This document shows positions 28,065-36,841 of a stretch of DNA of 64,000 bases, piece by piece. Where the stretch lies: contig JAHBWV010000001.1 of NCBI GenBank assembly GCA_019636845.1, forward strand, positions 2,728,001 to 2,792,000. Direction: 5' to 3'. The notes beneath the pieces are model-generated. The model was not told the DNA's origin, did no database searches, and saw only the letters and a list, made by a program, of their open reading frames with translations. The first letter of the stretch is position 1. Each line of letters begins with the position of its first letter. Source of the DNA: Phycisphaeraceae bacterium (GTDB lineage Bacteria; Planctomycetota; Phycisphaerae; Phycisphaerales; UBA1924). Both the position numbers and the translations under genes were made by a program.

Positions 28065-28873
28065 GCGCGGGCTCCGCTCGTGTTCGTCGCGCCGCTCCTG
28101 GCGCGGAAGATCGAGTCAACGTTGGCGAGATCCTCGAGCGTGTTGATCGAGAGAACATCGGAAGGGGGCACGGCGTCGATCACCTCGACACGCCTGCCGT
28201 CGGCCATCAGAAGCGAGGGCGTGTCGGTGATGTAGTACTCGCCGGTGAGCGCGTTCCGATCGACTCGATCGAGTGCGCCGAACAGCGACTGGACGTCGAA
28301 GCAGTAGTAACTCGGATTGACCTCTCGGATGGCGAGCTGGTCGCTCGTTGCGTTCTTCTGCTCAACGATCGCGACGAACCCCCCGCTGCCATCGCGGACG
28401 ATGCGACCGTAGCCGCTCGGGTCGTCGATCACCGACGTCGCCAGGGTCGCCGACGCGCCGGTCTGACGATGTCTGGTGAGCACAGTGCGAAGCGTCGAGG
28501 CGCGGATCAGAGGGCCATCGCCGCAGAGCACGAACGCATCGTGCCCGGGCTCAAGCTTCTCGCGGCTGAAGAGATGCTCAGACGCCCGGACCGCGTGTCC
28601 CGTGCCAAGCTGCTCGGTCTGCACGGCGAACTCGATCCCGGTGTACGTGGCGAGCGACTCTCGAACGAGTTCCTGCTTGTACCCAACGACGACGACGATC
28701 CGCTCGCACCCGGCCTCGAGACAAGCGTCGACGACCGCGCACACCATCGCCCGCCCGCCCACGGGATGGACGACTTTCGGCAAGTCGGACTTCATCCGCG
28801 TGCCCTTGCCGGCTGCGAGGATGATCGCCGCTGGGGCCTTCCGATCGGGATGACTGATTGAGCTTGCCGCCAT
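28061..28873 (-). CDS. GlmU-like nucleotidyltransferase, uridylyltransferase domain only
   Basis: 270 residues. The nucleotidyltransferase signature is clear: IILAAGKGTRMKSDLPKV, EQLGTGHAVRASE, VLCGDGPLIRAS, DDPSGYGRIVRD, VNPSYYCFD and GEYYITDT. These match the N-terminal half of GlmU, which makes UDP-GlcNAc from GlcNAc-1-P and UTP. The C-terminal left-handed beta-helix acetyltransferase domain of E. coli GlmU (to about 456 residues) is missing, so acetylation must be done elsewhere, or the substrate is another sugar phosphate. First gene of the prs unit; tRNA-Gln lies 65 bp upstream on the same strand. Confidence 0.88.
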   Translation of the reverse strand: MAASSISHPDRKAPAAIILAAGKGTRMKSDLPKVVHPVGGRAMVCAVVDACLEAGCERIVVVVGYKQELVRESLATYTGIEFAVQTEQLGTGHAVRASEHLFSREKLEPGHDAFVLCGDGPLIRASTLRTVLTRHRQTGASATLATSVIDDPSGYGRIVRDGSGGFVAIVEQKNATSDQLAIREVNPSYYCFDVQSLFGALDRVDRNALTGEYYITDTPSLLMADGRRVEVIDAVPPSDVLSINTLEDLANVDSIFRARSGATNTSGARA

Positions 28874-28937
28874 GAAAGGCGGTCGAACGACAACGAGCGG
28901 TGCTCGTCTGGGCTCTACGGTGTGTAATCGAGGGGAA

Positions 28938-29009
28938 CTACCCGGCCTGGACTCGAACCAGGACTAACAGAACCAAAATCTGCTGTGCTGCCGATTACAC
29001 CACCGGGTA
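28938..29009 (-). tRNA. tRNA-Gln (anticodon TTG)
   Basis: 72 nt on the minus strand. Acceptor stem TACCCGG/CCGGGTA with discriminator G; anticodon loop TTTTGGT with TTG at positions 34-36 and stem GCAGA/TCTGT; T arm TTCGAGTC. CCA is not encoded. Confidence 0.93.
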
Positions 29010-29288
29010 ATCACGATGCCCCGGTTGTCGCTCGCCGCGGACTCCTTCTGATCGCTATGACGCGAATGGCTCGCGTCACTGGACGTTGGACCGAGATCGC
29101 GGTCCGCCGTCCCCCGGTCACATCCCGGGGCGAAGAAGCGGCCGCGGCATTGAGTGCCCAGCGGGGCCGGGCGGAAGCTGCACCCCCCATCGCCGCGATG
29201 GGGAGCACATGGATACGCCTCAGCGGGAATGGCCGCGTCCGTCGTATCCGGCTCCGAACCGTCAATGGTAGAAACCCTGCCTGTCGGG

Positions 29289-30254
29289 TCAAACGGTTGG
29301 CGGGTCGTTCTGCAAGGTCCCTGAGGGGCGTTCGGAGCCCTGGTTCTGGTCCGCAGAATCCGCTTCCTGGGCCTCTGGGATGGCATTCTGATTCACGACT
29401 TCGTGCGAGATGACCTCGCAGCATGTCGCCAGCAACCCGACCAGCGGAAATGACGCACCCTGGAAGGGGCTCGGACCGAGTCTACGCAACAGAGGGTGAG
29501 AGACTGCGGGGGGCTCGATCGGCAGATCCAGAAGACCCGGCTCGGACTGCCCATCCCAGAAGGTGCGGAGCGACTCGTGGAGCGGACCACCGGTATCCGC
29601 AGCGGTACGTGGCGCACTCGGGTTATACACGGGAAGCGGCGCGGCGTGGGCCGAACCGGGGCGGGCACGGAGTTGGCGAAGCCGCTCGACCAGCTCATCC
29701 ATCGGAACGCCGCGGAGCGTCAGCATGAGCGTGGGGTCGCCGGCGAGCCGATCGGCCATGAGTTCTGCGACGCAGCACGCGTGCTTGCACCAACCGGAAT
29801 GGCCGCAGGTGCAGGTGACACGGATGTCCTCCGGCAGAACCGGGAAGAGCTTCAGGCCCAAGGGGCCGAAGGCGTCCTCGATGGTGGGTGGCAATTCTCT
29901 TGAGAGGAGTTTCGCGGCGTACACGGCCGAATCCGCCATCGCCGCGACGACGCTGTTGATCTCATCATCGGAGAACGTGCTGACGGTGAGGCGCGCCTGG
30001 TACGCACGCGGCATCCGGCCTTGCACGAGCCCCTCGACGTAGCCGGTGAAGATGTCGAGCCGGCGGGTCTGGCCGAGGCGAGCGTATTCAACGCCTTCGA
30101 GCTGGACCTCCTGCGATGCGTTCTGCTCTTTCACGCGCAACCACCGCAGCGAGGCCCACGCTTCCGAGGCACGCTCGCGCGCAAGGCGTACACCCCCGCG
30201 GACTTTGCGAGGGTTCTTGGTCGGCTGGGGCTCTGGTCTACCGGGCAATCGCAT
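29289..30254 (-). CDS. SWIM zinc finger domain protein
   Basis: 321 residues. The SWIM pattern CxCx(n)CxH is complete: TCTCGHSGWCKHACCVAELM at about residues 147-166, with a preceding region (YVEGLVQGRMPRAYQARLTV) as found in bacterial SWIM proteins. SWIM domains bind DNA or protein and often accompany SNF2 helicases, one of which lies 10 kb away at 40075. The C-terminal 100 residues are Pro/Ala-rich and probably disordered. Function is unknown. It lies downstream of the aminotransferase with a 72-bp gap; the N-terminal residues are Arg/Lys-rich. No strong ribosome-binding site at 30254. Confidence 0.8.
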   Translation of the reverse strand: MRLPGRPEPQPTKNPRKVRGGVRLARERASEAWASLRWLRVKEQNASQEVQLEGVEYARLGQTRRLDIFTGYVEGLVQGRMPRAYQARLTVSTFSDDEINSVVAAMADSAVYAAKLLSRELPPTIEDAFGPLGLKLFPVLPEDIRVTCTCGHSGWCKHACCVAELMADRLAGDPTLMLTLRGVPMDELVERLRQLRARPGSAHAAPLPVYNPSAPRTAADTGGPLHESLRTFWDGQSEPGLLDLPIEPPAVSHPLLRRLGPSPFQGASFPLVGLLATCCEVISHEVVNQNAIPEAQEADSADQNQGSERPSGTLQNDPPTV

Positions 30255-30326
30255 CGTCCGTCATTCCCTTTCAGTCGGACCCAAAGGGTAGGACAACGGC
30301 CGATTCTGGTCGCGGGCAAGGTGGAA

Positions 30327-31499
30327 TCAGCCCCGCTGGAGCCCTTCACGCGTGAGCATCAGTTCGAGCGTCTGAGCGACGAGATCGATCTCCCGCTCGG
30401 TGAGCCGATTGTGGAACGGGAGTGCGATCGTGCGTTGGCTGACAGACTCCGCGATCGGGAACGCGCCGGGCTGGAAGCCGAATCGCTCGCGATAGAAGGG
30501 TTGCAGGTGGATGCAGGGGAAGTAATCGGCAGCGCCGACATCGTGGTTCCGCATGGAGCGGATGAGCCGGTCTCTCTCTTCCATGGTGAAGCCGGCCGCG
30601 AGACGGACCACAAAGACGAACCACGACATCGCGACATCCGGGTCAATGGTCGGCATGATGAGATCCGGGTTCCCCGCCAGCCGTCGCATGTAGAGATCCG
30701 CGACCCGATTGCGCTGCCGGACGATCTCTCCGAAACGCTTCATCTGGGCGACACCGAGGGCCGCCTGGATCTCGCTCATGCGGGCGTTGTACCCGAGCCG
30801 CTGATGCCTGAGCCACGAACCGGCCGATCCGTGAACCGCTCCATCCGCGCGCCCCGTCGGACGACCCTGGTTGCGAAGCGACCTGCAGAGATCCGCAAGA
30901 CGCTCGTCGTCGGTGACGATCATCCCGCCCTCACCCGTGGTGATCTGCTTGTTCGGGTAGAACCCGAAAACGCCCACACGCCCGAATGATCCGGCCGGAC
31001 GCCCGCGCAGCGAGCATCCCAGCGCCTCGCAGCAATCCTCGATCAGCGGAATCTCGTGGCGCGCGGCAATCGATGCGTACTGATCCATCATCGACGGATT
31101 GCCGAAGGTCTCGACCGCAAGGATCGCTCGTGTTCGCGGCGTGATCGCACGCTCCACCAGCGCGGGATCCATATTGAGCGAACGCGGATCGATGTCAACA
31201 AAGACCGGGGTCGCGCCGACGTAGAGAATGCAGTTCGCGGACGCTATGAACGAGAAGGGCGTCGTGATGACCTCGTCCCCGGGCCTCACGCCCAGGGCCT
31301 GGAGCACAAGGTGGAGCCCGGTGGTCCCCGAGGAGACACCAACGGCGAACTGCGTCCCGCACGTCTCGGCGACCAGCGACTCGAACTGCTCGATCATCGG
31401 TCCGATCGACAGCCGCTCGGACCTGAGCACCGAGAGCACGAGTTGCTCTTCGAGTTCGGTGATGTCCGGACGGCTGAGTGGGATCTCCTGGTCTGACAT
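30327..31499 (-). CDS. DegT/DnrJ/EryC1/StrS family PLP-dependent aminotransferase
   Basis: 390 residues, usual length. Makes amino-sugars of nucleotide-linked sugars for polysaccharide or glycan synthesis. Visible: IPLSRPDITELEEQLV start, GVSSGTTGLHLVLQALGVRPG, DEVITTPFSFIASAN, IPLIEDCCEALGCSLRGRPAG, and the PLP lysine in FGFYPNKQITTGEGG. The sugar substrate is not decidable. GAGGAG 5 bp before the ATG. It lies between dnaA and the SWIM gene, all on the minus strand; no sugar pathway genes adjoin it, so it may be part of a cell-surface pathway encoded elsewhere. Confidence 0.93.
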   Translation of the reverse strand: MSDQEIPLSRPDITELEEQLVLSVLRSERLSIGPMIEQFESLVAETCGTQFAVGVSSGTTGLHLVLQALGVRPGDEVITTPFSFIASANCILYVGATPVFVDIDPRSLNMDPALVERAITPRTRAILAVETFGNPSMMDQYASIAARHEIPLIEDCCEALGCSLRGRPAGSFGRVGVFGFYPNKQITTGEGGMIVTDDERLADLCRSLRNQGRPTGRADGAVHGSAGSWLRHQRLGYNARMSEIQAALGVAQMKRFGEIVRQRNRVADLYMRRLAGNPDLIMPTIDPDVAMSWFVFVVRLAAGFTMEERDRLIRSMRNHDVGAADYFPCIHLQPFYRERFGFQPGAFPIAESVSQRTIALPFHNRLTEREIDLVAQTLELMLTREGLQRG

Positions 31500-31579
31500 C
31501 GCCGCTCCTCATCATTCGATCTGCGTGAGAGCCCTCAGCGTACGCCACGATCGAAACCACCGCCGCGCCCATCAGGCGG

Positions 31580-33160
31580 TCATGCACGCTTCGGTTGGGA
31601 TGCAGCTCCCGAGCGGACCAGGTCGTCGGCCACACGTGCGCAGACCGCTCGAACCGAGAGCCCGCCGAGATCGTCTCCGAGCGTCAGGCCGTGCGGCGCA
31701 TCGAGCCGAGACCGGAGTTTTTTGTCCGCTGCAACGATCGTCGAGTGGGTCGGACGTCCGATGGCCCGCGCGATCTCCGGATAGCTCGCGGTCGTGAGCT
31801 CACGCGAGAGATACGCCGCGACCGCCCGGGCGAAGACGACCCGAGGGTGCCTCCCCTTCGACGCCAACTGTGTAGGCGTGACGTCGAGCAGATCGCACAC
31901 CGCACCGACGACACGATCCGGAGTGACGGCGCGGCGCGATGCGAACCTGGGACCGACCCCTCCCGCGCCGAGGGCGCGATCGACAATGAGCATCCCGACG
32001 CCTCCGATCGGGGATCGGATCTCCGGCATGGCGCGCCACACCGCCTCGATGTGGGCCAAGACGCCCTCGATGTCTCTGGCCGATCGTCCGGGCGTTGCCG
32101 CGATGCGGGACGCGATGGCCTCTGACGCCGCGGGCTCGATCGCCAAGCCGCGCCTGGATGCGTGCAGGACGACGAGCCGCGCGCAGAGTTCGGCGTCCGG
32201 AGGATCGATCCGGATCACCGCGCCGGCCATGAACCTCGATGCCAGCGCCTGCCCGAGCGAGGCGGTCTGCCTGGGGTGGCAGTCCGACGCGAGGATGATC
32301 CTCGCGCCCTCGAGATTGAGCGTGTCGAATGTGTGCAGCAGCTCTGTCTGCGTCGCGCTCTTTCCGGCGATGAGATGCACATCGTCGATGCAGAGCAGAT
32401 GCAGACCCCGGTGGGCACGTCGGAACTGGTCGATGGTGCCGCCTCTTAATGCAGAGATGAATGACTGAGTGAATGCCTCACCGGTCGTCAGGCAGACCTT
32501 CGCACCGGGATTCAGGCGGCGGAACTGGTGAGAGACGCCGTGCAGAAGATGCGTCTTTCCCACTCCGCACGGCCCGTGCAGGAAGAGTGGCGCGTGGCGT
32601 GTCTCCGTCGATTCGACGAGGTGCGAGGCCGCACCGTGAGCCACTCGATTGCTTTCAGAGACCAGAAACGTCTCAAGGCGGTAGCCGTCGCGTTGATCCT
32701 CGGCACGAGAGGATTCGCGACGCGACGTGGCCCGCCTGGTCGGGGCTGCTGCGTGGCGTGAATCGGACTTGCACTCCGCCTGATGGCGACCGGGCAACGT
32801 TCCTGCAACGCTCGGCAGCGAGGCGTCCGTAGAGCCGGAGAAGACACTCTGATCGACTTTGAAGCGAACGCCGCCGACCGTCTCGTCGCCCAGGGTCTCT
32901 CGCACCGCTTCGCGGAGCGAGCTGCCGAATCGCTTGTCGAGATAACCGGCTGCAAACTCGGTCGGAACCGTGACCTCGACGCCCGCGTCATCGGCAACGA
33001 TCCGTGTCTGATCGGCGAAATAGCGTCCGATGTCGCGCTCGCCGTGATCGCGTCCCATGCGACCGAGAATCCGCTCAACCGTGGCAACGCCATCTCGCGA
33101 CGCTCCACGGCCAGTTCCTGCCCTGTCTCTCACCGTGCCGACAGCGTGAGCAGTCTCCAC
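31580..33160 (-). CDS. dnaA: Chromosomal replication initiator protein DnaA
   Basis: About 526 residues. Domain I near residues 25-90 (DGVATVERILGRM, VPTEFAAGYLDKRFG), a divergent linker, then the AAA+ domain III: Walker A GPCGVGKTHLLHG near residue 195, Walker B LCIDDVHLI near 260, sensor and FMAGAVIRIDPPDAEL. Domain IV ends with GRPTHSTIVAADKKLR near residue 472, the DnaA-box-recognition helix in slightly diverged form (usually DHSTV). A GTG at 33160 has GAGG 7 bp upstream; another in-frame GTG is at 33166. No dnaN, recF or gyrB adjoins it. The minus direction points away from the candidate origin at 33394-33577. Confidence 0.93.
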   Translation of the reverse strand: METAHAVGTVRDRAGTGRGASRDGVATVERILGRMGRDHGERDIGRYFADQTRIVADDAGVEVTVPTEFAAGYLDKRFGSSLREAVRETLGDETVGGVRFKVDQSVFSGSTDASLPSVAGTLPGRHQAECKSDSRHAAAPTRRATSRRESSRAEDQRDGYRLETFLVSESNRVAHGAASHLVESTETRHAPLFLHGPCGVGKTHLLHGVSHQFRRLNPGAKVCLTTGEAFTQSFISALRGGTIDQFRRAHRGLHLLCIDDVHLIAGKSATQTELLHTFDTLNLEGARIILASDCHPRQTASLGQALASRFMAGAVIRIDPPDAELCARLVVLHASRRGLAIEPAASEAIASRIAATPGRSARDIEGVLAHIEAVWRAMPEIRSPIGGVGMLIVDRALGAGGVGPRFASRRAVTPDRVVGAVCDLLDVTPTQLASKGRHPRVVFARAVAAYLSRELTTASYPEIARAIGRPTHSTIVAADKKLRSRLDAPHGLTLGDDLGGLSVRAVCARVADDLVRSGAASQPKRA

Positions 33161-33393
33161 TCTCACACCTCATCCCTGAGCGCGAACACGCCCCTGATCA
33201 GGCCACGCATGAATCCGGCAGACACCGGTCGCCGCGCACCCTCGCGGACGATCCGGCATGCATCCGGGACCCTCGACGCACCGCGGCGATCCATGCCCCC
33301 GAGAACTTCCACCCCGTGCGTTGCGACACAGAGACCGCGCCCGGCTTGCCCGTTGGGGTGCCAGTGAGCCGGTACTGCCCGCCTCACATGCGG

Positions 33394-33577
33394 TGTGGAT
33401 GCCGATCGAGTCCGTGACCGGCGGGGCGAAAGATAGTGCGATTCACCCGCGTCAGCAAGGCATCAGCACACACCGAATTCGCTCGGGATCGCGTTCGCGC
33501 TTCACGCCGCGAGACTTGCGCGAAACGAAAAAGTTGTCCACTCCAGAATGCCCCGGCTTTACACAACCTGTGCAAAA
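33394..33577. promoter_or_regulatory. Possible oriC / dnaA regulatory region with DnaA-box-like sites
   Basis: The 450 bp upstream of dnaA contains no gene and several sites resembling DnaA boxes: TTTTGCACA on the minus strand (33569-33577), which fits TTWTNCACA exactly; TTGTCCACT at 33534-33542 (two mismatches to TTATCCACA); GCATCCACA on the minus strand at 33394-33402 (two mismatches). Genes to the left of it run leftwards to 23.6 kb and many to the right run rightwards. Whether it is the origin or only the autoregulated dnaA promoter is not settled. Confidence 0.35.
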
Positions 33578-33610
33578 CCTTCACACATGCGCTCAAGTTC
33601 TCGCCAACAC

Positions 33611-34642
33611 TCAACTTCCCGTCGAAGCCGGTGCGTGCTGCGATCGTGTTGATCGAACGAGTGCGACGCGCCTGCCTGTCTCACGCATGCCGAACCGCGC
33701 ATACAGCGCGAGCGCCGGCTCGTTTCGAGCGTCAACCGCGCAGGTCATCTCCTTGATTTTCCGCTTTCTGGCCGCCCTGAATCCAAGTTGCATGAGGGCA
33801 CGCCCGAGCCCGCGGTTTCTGGCTTCATGAGCGACGCCGAGGTAGATCAGCTCCATGCTCTCCCTCCCCTTCGCAAGCGAGTAGAGCCCGCACGCTACGG
33901 CCCTGCCCCCCTCCATCGCGATGTACCAAAGGGAGGGATCGAACTCGCCGGCCAAGCGATGCGACTCGAGCACGTCAGAGGTCTCACGCATGCCGCACAG
34001 TTCAGGGCAGTCGAGCGTCTGCTCGTAGGTTCTGTCGAGCAGTTCGATCAGGATCTCTCGCTCGGTCTCCCACGAGCCGGGGGCATCGCTGATCGATCTG
34101 AACTCAATCCCCGGGCTCGGCTCGATCACATGCAGGTCGGCCCGATCATCGACATCAGCACCGAGATAGAGCAGCTCACCGAGCAGCGTAAACCCCGACA
34201 TGCGGCACGCCTCAATCGCCCAATCGTCATCCGGAAACGGCAGCGCCTGGATCAGATGGATTCGCTTGCTCTGCTCGCCCGCAACCGTGTCGCATGCGAT
34301 CTGGACACAAGCCCCAAGCTCACGCACCTGGCCGTCATGGTCTCCGAGGATGCCGGACTCCTCGGGAGTGCTCAAGAAGACCATTGCTGTACGCCCGGAA
34401 CCGGGGACGATCAGGCACGCATGGCGCATCCGAACGCGCCCGGGTCCGGGCGTGTCGTAGGTTCCCCACATGAGATCGAGCGGGATGCCGAGCCGACTGA
34501 ACGCGTCAAGCGTTCGGCGATCACCAGCCCGCTCCCGAGGCGGAACCCCCGCAAGACGCGCGGCCCCATCGACCCGATAGTTTCCTTCCAGACGCTCCGG
34601 CCCACGAAACGTCGGGTGCGGATTCTGACTCTCGTGTGCCAC
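33611..34642 (-). CDS. GNAT family N-acetyltransferase
   Basis: 343 residues. The GNAT acetyl-CoA-binding motif is in the C-terminal half: MELIYLGVAHEARNRGLGRALMQ (as R-x-x-G-x-G/A) followed by NEPALALYARFGMRETGRR. The N-terminal half looks like a second degenerate GNAT copy, as in MshD-type proteins, but without a clear R-x-x-G-x-G motif. Substrate unknown. GTG at 34642 with GGAG 6 bp upstream. Divergent from the secreted protein at 34741. Confidence 0.85.
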   Translation of the reverse strand: MAHESQNPHPTFRGPERLEGNYRVDGAARLAGVPPRERAGDRRTLDAFSRLGIPLDLMWGTYDTPGPGRVRMRHACLIVPGSGRTAMVFLSTPEESGILGDHDGQVRELGACVQIACDTVAGEQSKRIHLIQALPFPDDDWAIEACRMSGFTLLGELLYLGADVDDRADLHVIEPSPGIEFRSISDAPGSWETEREILIELLDRTYEQTLDCPELCGMRETSDVLESHRLAGEFDPSLWYIAMEGGRAVACGLYSLAKGRESMELIYLGVAHEARNRGLGRALMQLGFRAARKRKIKEMTCAVDARNEPALALYARFGMRETGRRVALVRSTRSQHAPASTGS

Positions 34643-34684
34643 GCAGCTCTCCGAACCTGTTCTCGGCGGCCTCTACGGATCCGA

Positions 34685-34712
34685 TTGACGCTCCGCCGTC
34701 GTACACTAGACT
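34685..34712 (+). promoter_or_regulatory. Sigma-70-type promoter for the gene at 34741
   Basis: TTGACG - 16 bp - TAGACT, with the expected start of transcription near 34719 and the ATG at 34741. Close to consensus in both boxes and correct spacing. Confidence 0.6.
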
Positions 34713-34740
34713 AACCGCCCTCAGCCCTGGAGCGTCGCCG

Positions 34741-35367
34741 ATGATGAATCACGCTTACCGCGTCCTTTGCACGATCCTGCTCGCCACCACGCTTGCGGCT
34801 CTGGTGGGCTTCGCACCCGAGCCCGACCCGATTCCGACCCGGTGGCAGTTGGATCTTCGACCCGGCTCGCTCCGCCTGGTCTCTGTCGCTGCGACCCCCG
34901 GGGATCCGCGAGCCTACGCGTTCATGACGTACCGGGTCACCAACAACACGGGACAGGATCTTCCTTTCGTTCCCGCGTTCGATCTCGCCACGGATGAGGG
35001 TCTCGTGCTCCGCTCCGGGCAGAACGTCCCGGCCACCGTTACCGCCCACATCCTCGCCTTGCTCAACAACGAGTTCATCGAAGACCAAATCGGAATCCTC
35101 GGCACATTGCAGCAAGGACCGGAGAACGCGAAGGACGGTGTGGTGATCTGGCCTCTCCCCGATCTCCTGACCGACCGGCTGACCGTCTACGCCGCGGGGT
35201 TCAGCGGCGAGAGCAAACCCGTGATGGTGAACGATCCGGCAACGGGCGAGCGGGTCCGGAAGACGCTCCGAAAGGTCCGCGCGTTCCGTTTCGCCACCCC
35301 CGGGAACCTGGTCCTCGATCCGAGCATCGCGATCCAGCTCCAGAGCGATGAGTGGATCATGCGCTGA
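34741..35367 (+). CDS. Secreted protein of unknown function
   Basis: 208 residues. N-terminal signal peptide (YRVLCTILLATTLAALVGFA, residues 5-24), then a beta-rich domain starting WQLDLRPGSLRLVSVAATP and including AFMTYRVTNNTGQDLPFVPAF, which looks like an immunoglobulin-type fold for extracellular interaction. No catalytic motif. GGAG 8 bp before ATG 34741. A promoter lies 29 bp upstream. Single gene; rpmA follows 163 bp later. Function not predicted. Confidence 0.8.
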   Translation: MMNHAYRVLCTILLATTLAALVGFAPEPDPIPTRWQLDLRPGSLRLVSVAATPGDPRAYAFMTYRVTNNTGQDLPFVPAFDLATDEGLVLRSGQNVPATVTAHILALLNNEFIEDQIGILGTLQQGPENAKDGVVIWPLPDLLTDRLTVYAAGFSGESKPVMVNDPATGERVRKTLRKVRAFRFATPGNLVLDPSIAIQLQSDEWIMR

Positions 35368-35530
35368 ACGATCCCCCTCTTCTCGCCCGTGGATGCATGG
35401 AAGCGGCCATCTAGACGACGGCACATGCGGTGCCTAACGTTTCGGCCCGGCAGAGCATGCCGGGACGCGTTCCCTGCCGGCCGAGGCCGGCGGCTCATTT
35501 CCGAGTGATTGCTTTGCCAGGAGTTCCGCC

Positions 35531-35815
35531 ATGGCGCACAAAAAGGGCCAGGGCTCGACCAAGAACGGCCGCGACTCGAACCCCCAGTACCTGGGTGTGA
35601 AGTTGTACGGCGGCGAGATCGCGAAGCCCGGCGCCATCATCGTGCGCCAGCGTGGCACGCCGATCAAGCCCGGTTTCCTTGTTCGCAAGGGATCGGACGA
35701 CACGCTGTACTCCGTCGGCCTGGGCACCGTCACGTTCCGCGGACGCACGGTCCATGTCAATCCGCTCGACGAATCGACGCCTCGGCCCGCGTATCTCAAG
35801 GCCTCGGCCAACTGA
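35531..35815 (+). CDS. rpmA: 50S ribosomal protein L27
   Basis: 94 residues, normal length. [20 protein letters not shown] is diagnostic, with [20 protein letters not shown] and GTPIKPG after it. L27 reaches the peptidyl-transferase centre. AGGAG 6 bp before ATG. L21 (rplU), usually directly upstream, is absent here. The leader has a GC-rich hairpin GCCGGC-CGAG-GCCGGC near 35475, possibly regulatory. Confidence 0.97.
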   Translation: MAHKKGQGSTKNGRDSNPQYLGVKLYGGEIAKPGAIIVRQRGTPIKPGFLVRKGSDDTLYSVGLGTVTFRGRTVHVNPLDESTPRPAYLKASAN

Positions 35816-35877
35816 TTCCGCGAGTCGATCGGCCGTCTCGCTCTCGCCCACGAGTTGACAACCGAAACACCACACAG

Positions 35878-35915
35878 CACCGGATCGAGCCCTTACGGCT
35901 TCGTCCGGTGTTTCT
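35878..35915 (+). terminator. Rho-independent terminator after rpmA
   Basis: Outer stem CACCGGA (35878-35884) with TCCGGTG (35904-35910), inner pairing GAGCC with GGCTT around a CTTAC loop, followed by TTTCTGCTT. It starts 63 bp after the rpmA stop. Confidence 0.65.
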
Positions 35916-35941
35916 GCTTGGTGATTCTGTGTCGAGATGGC

Positions 35942-36793
35942 TCACTCGCCCACGGTCAGCGCGTCGCGGATACGCGCAACACCAGCGAGCAACTCCGGAA
36001 TCTCTGACAGCGAGAGCACAGTCGCAGCATCGCTCAGCGATCGCGACGGCTCCGGGTGGCACTCGATGAACAACGCGTCGACGCCCGCAGCGACCGCGGC
36101 CCGCGCAAGCATCGGTGAGTGCTCACGCCTTCCGCCAGATTGCTCCCCGAGGCCCGGAAGCTGGGTTGAGTGCGTGCAATCAAAGCAGACGGGCGGCGAT
36201 CCCCCCGGCGTGTCAAGCCGCATCATGTCGCCCAATCCAATGAAGTCGTTGACGAGCCGGTGATAGCCGAAGAAGGTGCCGCGATCGGTCAGCATGACGT
36301 TGTCGCACCCGCTCTCGGCCAGCTTCTTGACCGGGCCTCGCATCTCCGCAGGAGAGAGGAACTGCCCCTTCTTGACGTTGACGCCTCGCCCGTGCCGTGC
36401 CGCCGCCTCGCCCGCAGCCGCGATCAGATCCGTCTGGCGGCAGAGAAACGCCGGAATCTGGATGAGATCGACCGCCATCGCCGCGGGCTCCGCGTGCTCA
36501 GGGAGGTGGATATCCGTGGTGACGGGCACATCCGCATCCGCCGCGATCTTCGCCAGCCACTCAAGTCCCTTGGAGAGCCCCGGGCCGCGAGGGGAGTTGA
36601 CGCTCGATCGATTCGCCTTGTCGAACGACGCCTTAAAGATGTACGGGAGCCCCACCTCTTCGCACGCGTTCGCGAGCAACTCCGCGATGGCCATTCCCAT
36701 CTCAAGGGACTCAAGGACACACGGACCCGCGATGATCGCCAGTGATTCTCCGCGCCCGATCCGAACATCTCGAACAGTGCATACTCGTTGCAT
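35942..36793 (-). CDS. kdsA: 3-deoxy-8-phosphooctulonate synthase
   Basis: Condenses PEP and arabinose 5-phosphate to Kdo 8-phosphate for LPS. 283 residues, normal length. Motifs: IIAGPCVLESLEMGMAIAE, FKASFDKANRSSVNSPRGPG, PVTTDIHLPEHAEP, DLIQIPAFLCRQTDLI, VNVKKGQFLSPAEM and VCFDCTHSTQLPG (the Cys near the metal site). With waaA 2 kb away it shows that Kdo is made, implying a lipid A/Kdo outer membrane. It follows the methyltransferase gene by 48 bp on the same strand; no clear ribosome-binding site. Confidence 0.96.
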   Translation of the reverse strand: MQRVCTVRDVRIGRGESLAIIAGPCVLESLEMGMAIAELLANACEEVGLPYIFKASFDKANRSSVNSPRGPGLSKGLEWLAKIAADADVPVTTDIHLPEHAEPAAMAVDLIQIPAFLCRQTDLIAAAGEAAARHGRGVNVKKGQFLSPAEMRGPVKKLAESGCDNVMLTDRGTFFGYHRLVNDFIGLGDMMRLDTPGGSPPVCFDCTHSTQLPGLGEQSGGRREHSPMLARAAVAAGVDALFIECHPEPSRSLSDAATVLSLSEIPELLAGVARIRDALTVGE

Positions 36794-36841
36794 GGGTACG
36801 CAAGGGTACGCCCGTGAGCATCACGGATACGCGAGCCGCGC

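Noticed and set aside
33163-33387. Small open frame upstream of dnaA
   Set aside because: 74 codons, Arg-rich, no site; in the candidate origin region.
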